Assembly (NCBI GenBank): GCA_946479515.1 | Contig: CAMLGF010000044.1 | Coordinates: forward strand, 1 to 30,300 | Length of the DNA stretch: 30,300 bases | Direction: 5' to 3' | From: an uncultured Pseudomonadota bacterium | GTDB lineage: Bacteria > Pseudomonadota > Gammaproteobacteria > Steroidobacterales > Steroidobacteraceae | In this document: piece after piece, positions 8,386 through 17,433 of the stretch | Layout of the letters: every line of letters begins with the position of its first letter | How positions within the stretch are numbered: the stretch's first letter is position 1 | Made by a program: the position numbers and the translations under genes | The notes under the pieces: generated by a model | Database searches by the model: none | What the model saw: only the letters and a program-made list of their open reading frames with translations | What the model was told of the DNA's origin: nothing

Positions 8386-9554
8386 GATGTCGCCTCGTAG
8401 AGCTCGCGGCCGATGAGCATGCGGCGGATCTCCTGCGTGCCGGCACCGATCTCGTAGAGCTTGGCATCGCGCAGCAGGCGCCCCGCGGGGTAGTCGTTGA
8501 TGTAGCCGTTGCCACCCAATGCCTGGATGGCGTGCAGGCAGCACTGCGTGGCCTGCTCGGCGCCGAACAGGATGGCGGCGGCGGCGTCCTGCCGCGAACA
8601 GCGGCCCGCATCGCAGGCGCGGCCGATCGCATAGGAGTAGGCGCGCGCGGCGTTGAGCGCGGCGTACATGTCGGCCACCTTGGCCTGCATGAGCTCGAAG
8701 GTTCCCACCGGCTGGCCGAACTGTTTGCGCTCGTGGATGTAGGGCAGCACCACGTCGAGTGCGGCGGCCATGAGGCCGAGGGGGCCGCCGCCCAGCACCG
8801 CGCGTTCGTAGTCCAGGCCCTTCATGAGCACGCGCGCGCCACCATTCACCTGTCCGAGTACGTTCGCCTCGGGGACGAAGCAGTTTTCGAACACCAGTTC
8901 GCAGGTGGACGAGCCGCGCATGCCCAGCTTGTCGAGCTTCTGCGCGGTGGCATAGCCGGCGAACGCCTTCTCGACGATGAAGGCGGTGATGCCGCGCGGC
9001 CCGGCGGCCGGATCCGTCTTGGCGTACACCACCACCACGTCGGCGTCGGGACCGTTGGTGATCCACATCTTGCGGCCGGTGAGGGCGTAGCCCCCCGGGC
9101 GCTGCTCCGCGCGCAGCTGCATGCCCACGACGTCGGAGCCGGCGCCGGGCTCGCTCATGGCCAGGGCGCCCACGTGCTCGCCGCTGACCAGCTTCGGCAG
9201 ATAGCGGTCGCGTTGCGCGTCGTCGCCATTGAGCACGAGCTGGTTCATGCAGAGATTGGAATGCGCGCCGTAGGACAGGCCCACCGAGCCCGAGGCGCGC
9301 GAAATTTCCTCCATGCAGACGATGTGCGCGAGGTAGCCGAGATCGGCGCCGCCCCAGCGCCCGGGAACGGTGATGCCCAGCAGGCCGGCGGCGCCGAGCT
9401 CGGGCCACAGGTCGCGCGGGAATTCGTTGCGGCGGTCGATTTCCTCGGCGCGCGGCGCGATGCGCTCGCGCGCGAACCGGCGCGCCTGGTTGCGCACCTC
9501 GTCCAGCTCCTCGCCGAGGCCGAAGTCGAAATCGCAGCGGTCGAACAGGCTCAT
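8382..9554 (-). CDS. liuA: Isovaleryl-CoA dehydrogenase
   Basis: This 390-residue FAD acyl-CoA dehydrogenase oxidises isovaleryl-CoA to 3-methylcrotonyl-CoA in leucine degradation. Family marks are [11 protein letters not shown] (~132-142) and, near the C-terminus, [14 protein letters not shown] and [10 protein letters not shown]. The assignment to isovaleryl-CoA dehydrogenase rests on the catalytic base position: [16 protein letters not shown], with E250 matching human IVD Glu254 (LDLERLVLAGGPLGLM). In most other acyl-CoA dehydrogenases the base lies on a later helix. Length is normal. The neighbours are both methylcrotonyl-CoA carboxylase subunits and methylglutaconyl-CoA hydratase, which confirm the pathway. 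Its stop overlaps the start of the GntR regulator. It is transcribed divergently from liuB, 55 bp away. Confidence 0.95.
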   Translation of the reverse strand: MSLFDRCDFDFGLGEELDEVRNQARRFARERIAPRAEEIDRRNEFPRDLWPELGAAGLLGITVPGRWGGADLGYLAHIVCMEEISRASGSVGLSYGAHSNLCMNQLVLNGDDAQRDRYLPKLVSGEHVGALAMSEPGAGSDVVGMQLRAEQRPGGYALTGRKMWITNGPDADVVVVYAKTDPAAGPRGITAFIVEKAFAGYATAQKLDKLGMRGSSTCELVFENCFVPEANVLGQVNGGARVLMKGLDYERAVLGGGPLGLMAAALDVVLPYIHERKQFGQPVGTFELMQAKVADMYAALNAARAYSYAIGRACDAGRCSRQDAAAAILFGAEQATQCCLHAIQALGGNGYINDYPAGRLLRDAKLYEIGAGTQEIRRMLIGRELYEATS

Positions 9555-9570
9555 GACGGTGTCCCGGTGC

Positions 9571-9597
9571 TTGCCAGAAAATGTCGGGTTGTACTAT
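9571..9597 (+). promoter_or_regulatory. Candidate liuBCD promoter
   Basis: TTGCCA (9571-9576, five of six matches to the -35 consensus) and TACTAT (9592-9597, four of six) are separated by 15 bp, slightly short. TATTGT at 9595-9600 is an alternative -10 with 18-bp spacing. Either would place +1 within a few nt of the liuB ATG, with no Shine-Dalgarno present. The element overlaps the operator. Confidence 0.4.
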
Positions 9598-9607
9598 TGT
9601 CCAACAA
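9597..9607. promoter_or_regulatory. FadR-type operator in the divergent liu promoter
   Basis: TTGTCCAACAA fits the FadR-subfamily consensus TNGTNNNACNA at every fixed position and extends to a palindrome, ATTGT-CCA-ACAAT (9596-9608). It ends two bases before the liuB ATG and 43 bp before the liuA ATG. A FadR-subfamily regulator is encoded in the liuA arm. Binding here would block initiation of liuBCD directly and probably that of liuA-regulator too. Confidence 0.7.
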
Positions 9608-9609
9608 TC

Positions 9610-11229
9610 ATGCCGGTGCTGGAATCCAAAGTCGATAGGAAAAGCGCCGAGTTCGCCGCCAATGCCGCGGCGCTGCGCTCGCTGGTCGAGGAGCTGCGCG
9701 CCCGGCAGGCGCGGGCGGCGCTCGGCGGCGGCGAGGCGGCCCGCGCCCGGCACCTGGCGCGCGGCAAGTTGCTGCCGCGCGATCGCGTCGAGATGCTGCT
9801 CGACCCGGGTGCGCCATTCCTGGAACTCTCACCGCTGGCCGCGTTCGGCATGTACGCGGACGAGTCGCCGGGCGCCGGCATCATCACCGGCATCGGCCGC
9901 GTGTCGGGCCGGGAATGCCTGATCGTCTGCAACGATCCGACCGTCAAGGGCGGCACTTACTACCCGGTCACCGTCAAGAAGCATCTGCGGGCGCAACGCA
10001 TCGCCGAAGAGAACCGGCTGCCCTGCATCTACCTGGTCGACTCGGGTGGCGCGCATCTGCCCAGCCAGGACGAGGTGTTCCCCGACCAGGAACATTTCGG
10101 GCGCATCTTCTTCAATCAGGCCAACCTGTCGGCGGCGGGCATCGCCCAGATCGCCGTGGTCATGGGGTCGTGCACCGCGGGCGGCGCCTACGTGCCGGCG
10201 ATGAGCGATGAGGCCATCATCGTGCGCGACCAGGGGACGATCTTCCTCGGCGGTCCGCCGCTGGTGAAGGCCGCGACCGGCGAGGTGGTCAGCGCCGAGG
10301 AACTCGGCGGCGGGGAGGTGCATGCGCGCGTCTCGGGCGTGGCCGATCACCTGGCCGAGAACGACTCGCATGCGCTCGGCATCGCGCGCCGCATCGTGTC
10401 CGGCCTGGGACCGGATGCGCACGCCCCGGCCCCGGCATCCGACGAGCCCCAGCCGGCCGTGCCACCCCTGTATCCGGCCGAAGACCTGTATGGCCTGATC
10501 CCGGCCGACACGCGCAAGCCTTACGATGCCCGCGAGGTCATCGCGCGGCTGGTGGACGGCAGCGATTTCGACGAGTGGAAGGCGCGCTTCGGCACGACGC
10601 TGGTCACTGGCTTCGCGCGCATCCACGGTATGCGCGTGGCCATGCTCGCGAACAACGGCATCCTGTTCTCCGAGTCCGCGCAAAAGGGCGCGCATTTCAT
10701 CGAGCTCGCGTGCCAGCGGCGAATTCCGCTGGTCTTCCTGCAGAACATCACCGGCTTCATGGTGGGCAGGAAATATGAGAACGAGGGCATTGCGCGGCAC
10801 GGCGCGAAGCTGGTGACCGCGGTCGCCTGCGCGCGCGTGCCGAAGTTCACCGTCATCGTCGGCGGCAGCTTCGGTGCCGGCAACTACGGCATGTGCGGCC
10901 GCGCGTATTCGCCGCGCTTCCTGTGGTCCTGGCCCAACTCCCGCATCTCCGTGATGGGCGGCGAACAGGCCGCCAACGTGCTGGCCACGGTGCGCCGCGA
11001 TGCCATCGAAGCCAGGGGCGGTACCTGGAGCGCCGAAGAAGAGGTGGAGTTCAAGGAGCCGATTCGCGCGCAGTACGAGACGCAGGGCAATCCCTACTAT
11101 GCGACCGCGCGCCTGTGGGACGACGGCATCATCGATCCCGCCGACACGCGCATGTGCCTGGCGCTCGGCCTGCAGCTGTCGCTCAAACTACCCATTCCCG
11201 ACACGCGCTTCGGCGTCTTCCGGATGTGA
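9610..11229 (+). CDS. liuB: Methylcrotonyl-CoA carboxylase beta (carboxyltransferase) subunit
   Basis: This 539-residue carboxyltransferase subunit transfers CO2 from carboxybiotin to 3-methylcrotonyl-CoA, giving 3-methylglutaconyl-CoA. Two crotonase-like halves are visible. The first has [32 protein letters not shown] and the oxyanion loop [16 protein letters not shown] (~186-201). The second has [27 protein letters not shown] and [15 protein letters not shown] (~419). The ~539-aa length and the sequence around [13 protein letters not shown] match MCC beta rather than propionyl-CoA carboxylase beta. The frame is open back to 9370, but the ATG at 9610 is the family start (MPVLESK). No Shine-Dalgarno precedes it and the operator almost touches it, so the message may be leaderless. 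liuC follows after 2 bp. Confidence 0.95.
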   Translation: MPVLESKVDRKSAEFAANAAALRSLVEELRARQARAALGGGEAARARHLARGKLLPRDRVEMLLDPGAPFLELSPLAAFGMYADESPGAGIITGIGRVSGRECLIVCNDPTVKGGTYYPVTVKKHLRAQRIAEENRLPCIYLVDSGGAHLPSQDEVFPDQEHFGRIFFNQANLSAAGIAQIAVVMGSCTAGGAYVPAMSDEAIIVRDQGTIFLGGPPLVKAATGEVVSAEELGGGEVHARVSGVADHLAENDSHALGIARRIVSGLGPDAHAPAPASDEPQPAVPPLYPAEDLYGLIPADTRKPYDAREVIARLVDGSDFDEWKARFGTTLVTGFARIHGMRVAMLANNGILFSESAQKGAHFIELACQRRIPLVFLQNITGFMVGRKYENEGIARHGAKLVTAVACARVPKFTVIVGGSFGAGNYGMCGRAYSPRFLWSWPNSRISVMGGEQAANVLATVRRDAIEARGGTWSAEEEVEFKEPIRAQYETQGNPYYATARLWDDGIIDPADTRMCLALGLQLSLKLPIPDTRFGVFRM

Positions 11230-11231
11230 AC

Positions 11232-12038
11232 ATGAATCGCTATCGTCACCTGCAGATGGAACAGCGCGGCGCGGTGCGCTGGCTGTGGCTCGACCGTCCG
11301 GACGTGCGCAACGCGTTCAACGACGCGCTCATCGCCGAGATCGCGCGGGCCTTCGCCGACATCGAAGCCGACGCGGACACGCGGGTGGTGGTGGTGGCCG
11401 CGCGCGGCGAGGTATTCTGTGCCGGCGCGGATCTGAATTACATGCGGGCCCAGTCGTCCTATGGGCCTGCCGAGAACCATGCGGATGCGCTCCGCGTGGC
11501 GCGCATGTTCCATGCGGTGCATTCCTGCTCGCGCCCGGTGATCGCGCGCGTGCAGGGCGATGCCTACGGCGGCGGCGTGGGGCTCGCGGCCGCCTGCGAC
11601 CTGGTGATCGCGGCGAAGCACGCCAACTTCGGCCTCTCGGAGGTGCGGCTGGGCCTGGTGGCGGCCACCATCTCGCCGTATCTCGTGCGCGCCATGGGCG
11701 CGCGCCAGGCCGCGCGCTACATGCTGACCGGCGAGAAGTTCGACGCCATCCGGGCAGGGGCGCTCGGGCTGGTACACGAGCTGGTCGAAGCCAGCGAGCT
11801 CGATGCCGGAATCGAGCGGCAGGCACGCGCATTGTTGTCAGCGAGCCCGGCCGCGCTCGCGGCCACCAAGCGCCTGCTGGCCGACGTCATCGAGGCGCCG
11901 ATCGACGACGTGCTGCTCGCCGCCACCGCCAAGTGCATCGCCGACGCGCGCGTGTCGCCTGAGGGCCGCGAGGGCATCGCGGCCTTTCTGGAGAAGCGCG
12001 CTCCCGGCTGGGTGCCGCGTCCCGTCACCGGCAGGTGA
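11232..12038 (+). CDS. liuC: Methylglutaconyl-CoA hydratase (enoyl-CoA hydratase family)
   Basis: This 268-residue crotonase-fold hydratase converts 3-methylglutaconyl-CoA to HMG-CoA. The oxyanion-hole segments are FCAGADLNYM (~62-71) and GDAYGGGVGLAAACD (~109-123). SEVRLGLVAATISPYLVRAMG (cited for its E137 and the ATISPY signature) is characteristic of the methylglutaconyl-CoA hydratase branch. The ATG at 11232 lies two bases after the liuB stop; a GTG at 11226 overlapping that stop is a less likely start. It is part of the liuBCD operon, and liuD follows after 7 bp. Confidence 0.92.
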   Translation: MNRYRHLQMEQRGAVRWLWLDRPDVRNAFNDALIAEIARAFADIEADADTRVVVVAARGEVFCAGADLNYMRAQSSYGPAENHADALRVARMFHAVHSCSRPVIARVQGDAYGGGVGLAAACDLVIAAKHANFGLSEVRLGLVAATISPYLVRAMGARQAARYMLTGEKFDAIRAGALGLVHELVEASELDAGIERQARALLSASPAALAATKRLLADVIEAPIDDVLLAATAKCIADARVSPEGREGIAAFLEKRAPGWVPRPVTGR

Positions 12039-12045
12039 GCACCGC

Positions 12046-13920
12046 ATGTTCACACGCCTGCTGATCGCGAACCGCGGCGAGATTGCCGTCCGCGTGGCCC
12101 GGACGGCGCGGCGGCTGGGCATTCATACCATCGCCGTGTACTCGGACGCGGACGCGAACGCGCTGCACGTGGGGCAGTGCGACGAAGCCGTGCATCTCGG
12201 CGGCGCGCGCGCCCAGGACAGCTACCTGCGCGCCGATCTCATCCTCGAAGCCGCGCGCCGCACGCGCGCCGAGGCCATCCACCCGGGGTACGGCTTTCTC
12301 TCCGAGAACGCGCAGTTCGCCGCGGCCTGCGCCTCGGCGGGTATCGTGTTCGTGGGCCCATCGCCGCGCGCCATCGCCGCGATGGGCACGAAATCGGCCG
12401 CCAAGGCGCTCATGGAACGCGCCGGCGTGCCGCTCACGCCCGGATACCATGGCGACCGACAGGGAGCGGACTATCTACTGCAGCAGGCGGAACGCATCGG
12501 CTACCCGGTGCTCATCAAGGCCGTGGCCGGCGGCGGTGGCAAGGGCATGCGGCGCGTGGATCGCGCGGCGGACTTCCAGGCCGCCCTGGCCAGCTGCCAG
12601 CGAGAAGCCGAAGCCAGCTTCAAGGACGCGGGCGTGCTGCTGGAGAAGTACGTCACCGGGGCAAGGCACATCGAGGTGCAGGTGTTCGGCGACAACCAGG
12701 GCCGCGTGGTTCACCTGTTCGAGCGGGACTGCTCGGTGCAACGCCGCCATCAGAAAGTGATCGAGGAGGCGCCCGCGCCCGGCATGACGCCGGATCGGCG
12801 GCGGCAGATGGGCCAGGCGGCCGTGGCCGCCGCGCGCGCCGTCGAATACAGCGGTGCCGGCACCGTGGAGTTCATCGCCGCGCCGTCGGGCGAGTTCTAT
12901 TTCATGGAGATGAACACCCGCCTGCAGGTGGAGCATCCGGTGACCGAGATGATCACCGGCCTCGATCTGGTGGAGTGGCAGCTGCGCGTGGCGGCGGGTG
13001 AGCCTCTGCCGCTGACGCAGGAACAGATAGGCGCATCCGGGCACGCCATCGAGGCGCGCATCTACGCCGAGGACCCGTCGCGGGACTTCCTGCCGTCCAT
13101 CGGCCGCATCGTGCATCTGCGCGCGCCGCAGCCCGGCCCGGACCTGCGCATCGACACCGGAGTGTACGAGGGCAGCGAGATCACGCCCTACTACGATCCC
13201 ATGATCGCCAAGCTCGTCGTGCGCGGTGACACGCGTGCGCAGGCGGTGGCCAGGCTGCGCGCCGCGCTCGAGCAGTACCGCATCGTCGGCGTTGCCAGCA
13301 ACGTGGAATTCCTGCATCGCCTGGCCGGCACGCAGTCATTCGTCGCCGGCCGGCTCGACACCGCGCTCATCGAGCGCGAGCAGGCGCAGCTGTTTCCGCC
13401 GGCGATCTCGCCGGATGATTCGATCTGGCGGCAGGCGGCGGCGGCCACGCTCGCGCCCGGGCGGACGGATGGCACGCCCTGGGGCGACGTGCGCGCCTGG
13501 CGGCTGGGTGGGGCGCCGGCCTCGCGTGCCGTGCGGCTGCGGTGCGGCGAGCAAGAGCGCGACATCCCGGTGACCCTGCCCGCGCCGTGCTGCGTCGCTG
13601 CCTGCCTCGTGCCGGCCGCCGGCGCCGTGCACGTTTTCGCATCGGGCGCGCACCACGTGTTCCAGGTCGTCGATCCCTATCTACCGCGCGGCGAGGCCGC
13701 CGATCACCACGGCGGTCTGGTCGCGCCGATGCCCGGCCGGGTGCTCGCCGTGCTGGTGTCCGCTGGTCAGGAAGTGGCCCGCGGCACGCCACTCGTGGTC
13801 CTGGAGGCCATGAAGATGGAACACACGGTCACGGCGCCGCGCGCGGGCAAGGTCGAGCGCGTGTTCTGCGCCGCGGGCGAGCAAGTCCGGGAAGGCGCCG
13901 AGCTTCTGCTCCTGAAATGA
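12046..13920 (+). CDS. liuD: Methylcrotonyl-CoA carboxylase alpha (biotin carboxylase/BCCP) subunit
   Basis: This 624-residue biotin-containing subunit carboxylates its own biotin with ATP and bicarbonate. Domains in order are the biotin carboxylase N-terminal domain (LLIANRGEIAVRVART at the very start), the ATP-grasp domain (AGGGGKGMR ~161-169; EMNTRLQVEHPVTE ~288-301) and the biotin carboxylase C-terminal domain (YAEDPSRDFLPSIGRI). A linker domain follows, then the biotinyl domain, with K590 in VLEAMKMEH as the biotin site. The reading frame is open back to 11803 inside liuC, but the ATG at 12046, 7 bp after the liuC stop, gives the canonical N-terminus. It is the last gene of liuBCD. HMG-CoA lyase (liuE), which often comes next, is absent. 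Confidence 0.95.
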   Translation: MFTRLLIANRGEIAVRVARTARRLGIHTIAVYSDADANALHVGQCDEAVHLGGARAQDSYLRADLILEAARRTRAEAIHPGYGFLSENAQFAAACASAGIVFVGPSPRAIAAMGTKSAAKALMERAGVPLTPGYHGDRQGADYLLQQAERIGYPVLIKAVAGGGGKGMRRVDRAADFQAALASCQREAEASFKDAGVLLEKYVTGARHIEVQVFGDNQGRVVHLFERDCSVQRRHQKVIEEAPAPGMTPDRRRQMGQAAVAAARAVEYSGAGTVEFIAAPSGEFYFMEMNTRLQVEHPVTEMITGLDLVEWQLRVAAGEPLPLTQEQIGASGHAIEARIYAEDPSRDFLPSIGRIVHLRAPQPGPDLRIDTGVYEGSEITPYYDPMIAKLVVRGDTRAQAVARLRAALEQYRIVGVASNVEFLHRLAGTQSFVAGRLDTALIEREQAQLFPPAISPDDSIWRQAAAATLAPGRTDGTPWGDVRAWRLGGAPASRAVRLRCGEQERDIPVTLPAPCCVAACLVPAAGAVHVFASGAHHVFQVVDPYLPRGEAADHHGGLVAPMPGRVLAVLVSAGQEVARGTPLVVLEAMKMEHTVTAPRAGKVERVFCAAGEQVREGAELLLLK

Positions 13921-13969
13921 CCTTTCGCCTCGGCGCAACCCGCCAACGGCCCGACGAGTCACAAAGCAT

Positions 13970-13987
13970 CGGGCTGGAATAAGCCCG
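13970..13987 (+). terminator. Hairpin after liuD
   Basis: CGGGCT pairs with AGCCCG around a 6-nt loop, 50 bp after the liuD stop and before the amidohydrolase gene. No T-tract follows, so a terminator role is weakly supported. Confidence 0.25.
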
Positions 13988-14030
13988 GACCGCACGGCAC
14001 TATCGATCCATCATCGATTTGGGGAAGCAC

Positions 14031-16058
14031 ATGAAGCAGCTCTTCGCGGCATTCCTGGCGCTCGCGTTCGCGGCGCTGTCCCACGCACAGGAGGGCAGTA
14101 CCCGCTACACCGCGCTGGTCAACGGCGGCAAGGACAAGGCCGGGCATCTGGTGGTGACCCGCGGCGGCGGCAAGTACCGGGTGGATTTCCTGTTCAAGGA
14201 CAACGGCCGCGGGCCGGAGCTCAAGGAGGAATACACGCTGGCGCCTGACGGCACCTTTGCTTCTTACAAGGTGAAGGGCGTGACCACCTTTGGCTCGCTG
14301 GTGAACGAAAGCTTCACGCGCAGCGGCGGGCACGCGCGCTGGAAGTCGACGTCCGACCGGGGCGAGGCAGAGGTCCCGGGAACGGCCATCTACTCGCCGC
14401 TGAATGGCACGCCGCAGGCGTTCTCGGTGGCATTGACCGCGCTCGCGAAACGGGCGGACGGCAAGCTGCCGATGATTCCCAGCGGCACGCTCAGCGCGCG
14501 CAAGCTGCTCGACATGGAAGTGAACCGCAGTGGCGAGAAGCGGCAGGTGCAGCTGCTGGCGCTCACCGGCGTGGGATTCACCCCCACCACCGTGTGGGCG
14601 ACCACCGGCGATGCGCCGAGGCTGTTCGCGTTCATCTTCCCCGGATTCCTGCAGATCATCGAAGACGGCTGGCAGGCGAACGCCGCCGGCATGGAGGCGC
14701 GGCAGGTGGTGGCGGAAAAAGACCTGCTGGTGGATTTCAATGTGCAGCTCACGCATTCGCTGCCCGGCACCACGCTGATCCGCAATGCGCGCGTGTTCGA
14801 CAGCGAGAACGCCACGCTGGGCGCCCCCAGCGACGTGCTCATCGAGTCCGGGCGCATCATCGAAGTGGCGCCCACGGGTGCCATCACGCGCCAGGCCGGG
14901 CGGGTCATCGACGCCGCCAATCGCGTCCTCCTGCCCGGCCTGTTCGACATGCATGCGCACGTGAGCTTCTGGGACGGCGGCCTGCACGTGGGCGCCGGCA
15001 TCACCACCATCCGCGACATGGGCAACGACAACCCGACGCTGCTCGAGCTCATGAAGCAGGAGCAGGCGGGCACGCTGCTGATGCCGCGCGTGGTCGCCGC
15101 GGGATTCATCGAGGGCGAGAGCCCGCATGCCTCGCGCAGCGGCTTCGTGGTGAAGAACCTCGAGGAGGCGAAGAAAGCCATCGACTGGTATCACGACAAT
15201 GGCTATCCGCAGATCAAGATCTACAATTCCTTTCCGAAGGAGATACTGCCGCAGACCACCGAGTACGCGCACGTCCGCGGCATGCGCGTGAGCGGGCACA
15301 TACCGGTGTGGTTGCGCGCCCAGGACGCCGTGCTCGCGGGCTACGACGAGATCCAGCACATCAACCAGGTGCTGCTCAACTTCCTGGTGGACGAAAAAAC
15401 CGACACCCGCACGCTCGAGCGGTTCTATCTACCGGCGGAGAAGGTCGGCTCGCTCGACTTCGACTCGCCCGAGGTGCGGAAATTCATCGCGCTGCTGGCG
15501 CAGCGCAAGATCGTCATCGATCCCACGCTGGCCACCTTCAATTTCGTGCGGCAGATGGACGGGGTGATGTCGCAGGAGTTCGCCGCGGTCGCCGACCACG
15601 TGCCGCCCGACGTGCGCCGCGGATTTCTCTCCGCGCAGATGAAGATCCCCGACGAGAAGACCCATCAACGCTACGAGAAGTCGTACGCGGCGATGATCGA
15701 GTTCGTCGGGCGCATGTACAAGGCGGGCATTCCCCTGGTGGCGGGCACCGACGACATCCCGGGCTTCACGCTGCAGCGCGAGCTCGAGTTGTACGTGCAG
15801 GCCGGGCTCACGCCGCTGCAGGTGCTGCAGATCGCCACCTACAATGGCGCCCGGTATGCGCGCGTGCTCGACGATCGCGGCGTGATCTCGCCCGGCCGGC
15901 GCGCCGATCTCATCCTCGTGGACGGCGATCCGACCCGCAACATCTCCGACATCCGCAAGGTGGCGCTGGTGATCAAGGGCGAGTCGGCCTACTACCCGGC
16001 GGACGTGCTCGAAGCCATGGGTGTCAAGCCGTTCACCGCGCCCCTGAAGGTGGACTGA
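14031..16058 (+). CDS. Secreted metal-dependent amidohydrolase
   Basis: This 675-residue protein has a Sec signal peptide (MKQLFAAFLALAFAALSHAQ). Residues ~20-245 form a beta-rich N-terminal region I do not recognise. The amidohydrolase domain follows, with DMHAHV (metal ligands H308 and H310), IKIYN (candidate carbamylated lysine), SGHIPV, EIQHINQ and AGTDD (D574), the usual order of ligands in the imidazolonepropionase/prolidase-like branch. It closes with GVISPGRRADLILVDGDP, the late beta-sandwich element. The substrate is probably a peptide or cyclic amide in the periplasm, but this is a family-level inference. The ATG at 14031 is preceded by GGGGAAG, a Shine-Dalgarno; an in-frame TTG at 14019 is less likely. 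The 35-bp gap to the convergent CBS gene contains an imperfect hairpin (16072-16094). Confidence 0.88.
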   Translation: MKQLFAAFLALAFAALSHAQEGSTRYTALVNGGKDKAGHLVVTRGGGKYRVDFLFKDNGRGPELKEEYTLAPDGTFASYKVKGVTTFGSLVNESFTRSGGHARWKSTSDRGEAEVPGTAIYSPLNGTPQAFSVALTALAKRADGKLPMIPSGTLSARKLLDMEVNRSGEKRQVQLLALTGVGFTPTTVWATTGDAPRLFAFIFPGFLQIIEDGWQANAAGMEARQVVAEKDLLVDFNVQLTHSLPGTTLIRNARVFDSENATLGAPSDVLIESGRIIEVAPTGAITRQAGRVIDAANRVLLPGLFDMHAHVSFWDGGLHVGAGITTIRDMGNDNPTLLELMKQEQAGTLLMPRVVAAGFIEGESPHASRSGFVVKNLEEAKKAIDWYHDNGYPQIKIYNSFPKEILPQTTEYAHVRGMRVSGHIPVWLRAQDAVLAGYDEIQHINQVLLNFLVDEKTDTRTLERFYLPAEKVGSLDFDSPEVRKFIALLAQRKIVIDPTLATFNFVRQMDGVMSQEFAAVADHVPPDVRRGFLSAQMKIPDEKTHQRYEKSYAAMIEFVGRMYKAGIPLVAGTDDIPGFTLQRELELYVQAGLTPLQVLQIATYNGARYARVLDDRGVISPGRRADLILVDGDPTRNISDIRKVALVIKGESAYYPADVLEAMGVKPFTAPLKVD

Positions 16059-16093
16059 TCGCCGTGCGCTGGCAGGTTGTTTTCAACGGCCTG

Positions 16094-16516
16094 CTAGTGG
16101 GCCGCCGGCTGCGAGATGCGGCTCAGGCTGTCGCCCGAACGGGCGGATTCCGCGCAGCTGGACAGGTCGCCCAGCGAGATCACGCCGACCAGGCGCTTGT
16201 CGCGGTCCACCACCGGCAAGCGCCGCACCTGTTGCTCGCCCATGTTGTCGAGCACCTCTTCCACCGACTGGTCTTCGAAGCAATACAGCACGCGGTCGGA
16301 CATGATCTCGCGAGCGCTCAGGTTCCGGCTCGGTGACGCCTCGGCCAACCCCCGTGTGACGATGTCGCGGTCGGTCACCATGCCGATCAGGCGCTCGCCG
16401 TCGGCCACCGGCACCGCACCGATGTCTTCGTCGCGCATGATCTTCGCGATCTGAAAGATGGATGAGTCGGGGGAGACGGTCTTCACCGTCGCAGTCATCA
16501 CGTCTTTGATATTCAT
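16094..16516 (-). CDS. Two-CBS-domain protein
   Basis: This 140-residue cytosolic protein consists almost entirely of a tandem CBS (Bateman) module. The first repeat (~5-60) has VKTVSPDSSIFQIAKIM and IGMVTDRDI; the second (~70-125) has QQVRRLPVVDRDKRLVGVIS. Such modules bind adenosyl nucleotides and act as energy or stress sensors; no effector domain is attached. The ATG at 16516 is preceded by GGAGG (minus strand ACGGAGGCCGAC). An open frame continuing upstream to 17269 is not coding. It converges with the amidohydrolase gene. The partner is unknown. Confidence 0.9.
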   Translation of the reverse strand: MNIKDVMTATVKTVSPDSSIFQIAKIMRDEDIGAVPVADGERLIGMVTDRDIVTRGLAEASPSRNLSAREIMSDRVLYCFEDQSVEEVLDNMGEQQVRRLPVVDRDKRLVGVISLGDLSSCAESARSGDSLSRISQPAAH

Positions 16517-16711
16517 GTCGGCCTCCGTGGCACAAGTTGCGATGGACTGAAAAGTTTTCAGCGAGCGTGCGCGTGTGCGCGCGTCGGCGTGCGCGACGAT
16601 CGCTGCCTCGGAGGCAGCAGGTTTCATGCCAGGCGCCGATCGCCGGTGGACTACGCGCGGCGTCGTCCGGGCCTCACAGCCGCCGACATCGCGAGGTGGT
16701 ATCCGTGGCGT

Positions 16712-17425
16712 GTGCGTATCTCCCGGGCCATCAGCTCCTCGCGCGCTGCGCGTCACGCCGCCAACTTCGCCACGGCTCCCGCGCGTTGCCGCCGGAAATT
16801 CCTGCGCTACTTTCCCGGCGGATTCAGGGACGAGACATATCTGGAGTGGGAGCGTGACTACAAATGGCAGACGCATCTGCGCTGGCAGCAGGTTCTGGGC
16901 CAATCCCAATACGCGGAGCTGCTCTCGGCGGGTGAGTTCCATGAGATCGCCGCGCGCGCCATACGGGTCGAGCAGCAGTCCCGCCACAGCATGATCTTCT
17001 CCTTCGAGAAGATGGCCCTGCGCGATGCCGTGCGTTCGCCGGAGGGCGCGCGTGCCTTCGCGACCGGCCTGTACCAATTTCTGCATGGAGACGAGCCGCT
17101 CGATCGGCGGTTCGCGCGCTGGGTGGCCACGGTGGGTTCGCTGCCGCGCCGCCAGACGCGGGTGCTGACCTGGCCGCTGGTCACCGTGTTCGGCTTCATC
17201 GCGCAGCCGCGCCAGCATCTGTTCATGAAGCCTCTGACGATGCGCGCGGCGGCGCGTGCCTACGGCCACGATCTGCCCTATGCGTCGACACCGGGCTGGC
17301 CTACCTACCGCAGCCTGCTGGACCTGGCGGCCCAGGTGCGCCGCGATCAGCGCGCGCTGCGGCCGCGCGACCTGATCGACGTCCAGTCGTTTCTCTGGGT
17401 CCAGGGTTCGGACGAGTATCCCTGA
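16712..17425 (+). CDS. Conserved protein of unknown function
   Basis: I cannot assign a function. The frame is open from 16589, but residues encoded before ~16790 are Arg-rich and of low quality; the GTG at 16712 is my tentative start (237 aa) and the true start may lie anywhere from 16589 to 16712. From RKFLRYFPGGFRDETYLEWE onward the sequence looks well conserved and globular, with KWQTHLRWQQVLG, FSFEKMALRDAVRSPEGA, TWPLVTVFGFIAQPRQH and an invariant-looking C-terminus, DLIDVQSFLWVQGSDEYP. There is no signal peptide, and the only hydrophobic stretch is too short for a membrane segment. The C-terminal motif matches my memory of a widespread uncharacterised proteobacterial family. It sits alone, convergent with the nitroreductase. 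The 195 bp between the CBS start and 16712 otherwise show nothing clear. Confidence 0.7.
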   Translation: MRISRAISSSRAARHAANFATAPARCRRKFLRYFPGGFRDETYLEWERDYKWQTHLRWQQVLGQSQYAELLSAGEFHEIAARAIRVEQQSRHSMIFSFEKMALRDAVRSPEGARAFATGLYQFLHGDEPLDRRFARWVATVGSLPRRQTRVLTWPLVTVFGFIAQPRQHLFMKPLTMRAAARAYGHDLPYASTPGWPTYRSLLDLAAQVRRDQRALRPRDLIDVQSFLWVQGSDEYP

Positions 17426-17433
17426 GCCAGCCC

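Noticed and set aside
9591..9601. A second FadR-type operator in the TTGTACTATTG segment
   Set aside because: The right half does not match ACNA, so only the site at 9597-9607 fits the consensus.
8386..9753. N-terminal extension of the GntR regulator through the whole liuA gene, giving a 709-residue fusion
   Set aside because: The extension is the out-of-frame shadow of isovaleryl-CoA dehydrogenase and is Arg-rich without motifs; the GTG at 8385 gives a normal regulator.
16517..17269. N-terminal extension of the CBS protein
   Set aside because: It lies opposite the conserved protein at 16712-17425, and a good ribosome site precedes the ATG at 16516.
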